The notes beneath the pieces are model-generated. The model made no database searches, was not told the origin of the DNA, and saw nothing but the letters and a program-made list of their open reading frames with translations. From the NCBI GenBank assembly GCA_949288405.1, contig CASEKM010000125.1, positions 1-5,177 on the forward strand: a stretch of DNA of 5,177 bases, read 5' to 3'. Source of the stretch: an uncultured bacterium (GTDB taxonomy: Bacteria > Bacillota > Clostridia > Oscillospirales > Oscillospiraceae). The position numbers and the translations under genes are program-made. Shown piece after piece: positions 3,982 to 5,177 of this stretch (its first letter is position 1; the number at the start of each line of letters is the position of its first letter).

Positions 3982-5177
3982 ATGTCAACCATCATCAAGC
4001 ACAAGGAATTCCCCAAGTTCAAGAGCTGGACCATGGACCTGTGCGGCCGTCCCCTGACCATCGAGGTGGGCAAGGTGGCCGAGCTGGCCAACGCCAGCGC
4101 CATGGTCAAGTACGGCGACACCACCGTCATGGTGGCCGTCACCGTGGCCCCCCGCCCCCGGGACGGGGTGGACTTCTTCCCCCTGTCCGTGGACTTTGAG
4201 GAGAAGCTGTACGCCGTGGGCCGCATCCCCGGCTCCTTCATGCGCCGGGAGGGCCGCCCCTCTCTGCCCGCCGTGCTGGCCAGCCGCCTCATCGACCGGC
4301 CCATGCGCCCCCTGTTCCCCTATGACTTCCGCAACGACGTGTGCATCACCTGCACCGTCATGAGCGTGGACTACGACTGCTCCCCCGAGGTGGCCGCCAT
4401 GATCGGCGCCTCCGCCTGTGTGAGCTACTCCGAGATCCCCTTCGCCGGCCCCATCGGCTGCCTGGAGGTGGGCTACTGCGATGGCCAGATCGTCCTCAAC
4501 CCCACCCAGGAGCAGCGCAAGACCAGCCGCATGGACGTGACCGTGGCCGCCACCCGGGAGAAGGTGGTGATGATCGAGGCCGGGGCCGACGAGATCCCCG
4601 ACGAGATCATGTACGCCGGCATCGTGAAGGCCCACGAGGAGATCCGCAAGCAGATCGACTTCATCGACCAGATCGTCGCCGAGATCGGCAAGCCCAAGAT
4701 GGAGTACGAGCACGCCCAGTTCAACCAGGAGCTGTTCGACAAGATCGTGGACGAGTTCATGGACGAGGCCAAGGCCGCCATGGACACCGACGACAAGAAC
4801 GTGCGCGAGGAGCGCTGGAACGCCATGATCGACCACTGGCACGAGAAGTATCTGGAGGAGTATCCGGATATGGATCAGTACCTGGAGGAGTTCACCTATA
4901 AGTTCCAGAAGAAGATCGTCAAGGCCTGGCTGCTGGAGGGCCACCGTGTGGACGGCCGCGCCAAGAACGAGATCCGTCCCCTGGCCGCCGAGGTGGGCGT
5001 GCTGCCCCGGGTCCACGGCTCCGGCCTGTTCACCCGCGGCCAGACCCAGGTGCTGTCTGTGTGCACCCTGAACACCCTGGCCGCCTCTCAGAAGCTGGAC
5101 ACCATCTGGGAGGAGACCGAGAAGCGCTATATGCACCACTACAACTTCCCGCCCTACTCCGTGGGCGAGGCCAAGGC
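3982..5177 (+). CDS. pnp: Polynucleotide phosphorylase (PNPase), N-terminal part; 3' end outside window
   Basis: The frame is open from ATG 3982 to the window end, 398 full codons of a protein normally about 700 residues. PNPase is a cytoplasmic homotrimer that degrades RNA 3'-5' by phosphorolysis, releasing nucleoside diphosphates. The first RNase PH-like domain spans about 10-145, with ASAMVKYGDTTVMVAV (38-53), VDFEEKLYAVGRIPGSFMRREGRP (69-92 region, the FFRR-like RNA loop reading FMRR at 86-89) and SRLIDRPMRPLFP (101-113). The rest of the first core and the all-alpha linker domain follow to about 315. The second, catalytic PH domain begins near HRVDGR (321-326) and shows GSGLFTRGQTQVLSV (346-360) and YMHHYNFPPYSVGEA (383-397). 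The catalytic aspartates and the KH and S1 RNA-binding domains would lie beyond the window. The gene follows rpsO in the conserved order, 336 nt downstream, behind a stem-loop and a REPIN-like element. It may be read from the rpsO promoter; only a weak local promoter candidate was found. Confidence 0.97.
   Translation, partial: MSTIIKHKEFPKFKSWTMDLCGRPLTIEVGKVAELANASAMVKYGDTTVMVAVTVAPRPRDGVDFFPLSVDFEEKLYAVGRIPGSFMRREGRPSLPAVLASRLIDRPMRPLFPYDFRNDVCITCTVMSVDYDCSPEVAAMIGASACVSYSEIPFAGPIGCLEVGYCDGQIVLNPTQEQRKTSRMDVTVAATREKVVMIEAGADEIPDEIMYAGIVKAHEEIRKQIDFIDQIVAEIGKPKMEYEHAQFNQELFDKIVDEFMDEAKAAMDTDDKNVREERWNAMIDHWHEKYLEEYPDMDQYLEEFTYKFQKKIVKAWLLEGHRVDGRAKNEIRPLAAEVGVLPRVHGSGLFTRGQTQVLSVCTLNTLAASQKLDTIWEETEKRYMHHYNFPPYSVGEAK

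Noticed and set aside
3953..4051. Short ATG frame overlapping the pnp start out of frame
   Set aside because: There is no SD at a useful distance, and it overlaps the pnp SD and start. The coding sense comes only from pnp.
3985..5139. 384-codon minus-strand open frame opposite pnp
   Set aside because: The composition is again repetitive Val/Gly/Leu/His. The plus strand encodes unmistakable PNPase in the same place.

Overview
The window is high-GC DNA with strongly C/G-ending codons, AGGAGG-type ribosome-binding sites and sigma-A-like promoters. S15 (rpsO) is followed by polynucleotide phosphorylase (pnp). The PNPase sequence, the Gram-positive style zinc-ribbon membrane protein and the codon use together suggest a GC-rich Clostridia member, probably an Oscillospiraceae (Flavonifractor/Oscillibacter-like) gut anaerobe. 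That placement is an inference from style; no marker search was possible.

Layout. (1) 1-678 (+): the C-terminal part of a VWA (CoxE-like) protein whose 5' end lies outside the window. (2) 695-737: a long GC-rich hairpin between two convergent genes, probably a shared terminator. (3) 773-2854 (-): a 693-residue protein with two cytoplasmic zinc ribbons, one membrane helix and a large extracytoplasmic beta-propeller-like region; its function is unknown. (4) About 2855-3378: a divergent intergenic region. It holds a candidate minus-strand promoter, GC-rich inverted repeats, a G-run tract on the minus strand, a very good extended -10 promoter for rpsO, and a leader of about 117 nt with competing hairpins. 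(5) 3379-3645 (+): rpsO, complete. (6) 3646-3981: a 336-nt rpsO-pnp spacer. It contains a 13-bp stem-loop, a 74-bp inverted pair of REP-like palindromes (a REPIN-like element), and a hairpin that would bury the pnp Shine-Dalgarno sequence. (7) 3982-5177 (+): the first 398 codons of pnp, which runs off the end.

How it works together. rpsO and pnp are a classic pair joining ribosome assembly with 3'-5' RNA decay, and both are known for autoregulation in other bacteria. In this window the interest lies in the RNA and repeat structure around them: a possible S15-responsive leader, a long perfect RNA duplex upstream of the gene for a 3' exonuclease, and a possible SD-sequestering hairpin. The VWA gene and the zinc-ribbon gene are separate transcription units with no evident link to rpsO-pnp. 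No CRISPR array, tRNA, rRNA, insertion-sequence transposase or phage gene is visible.
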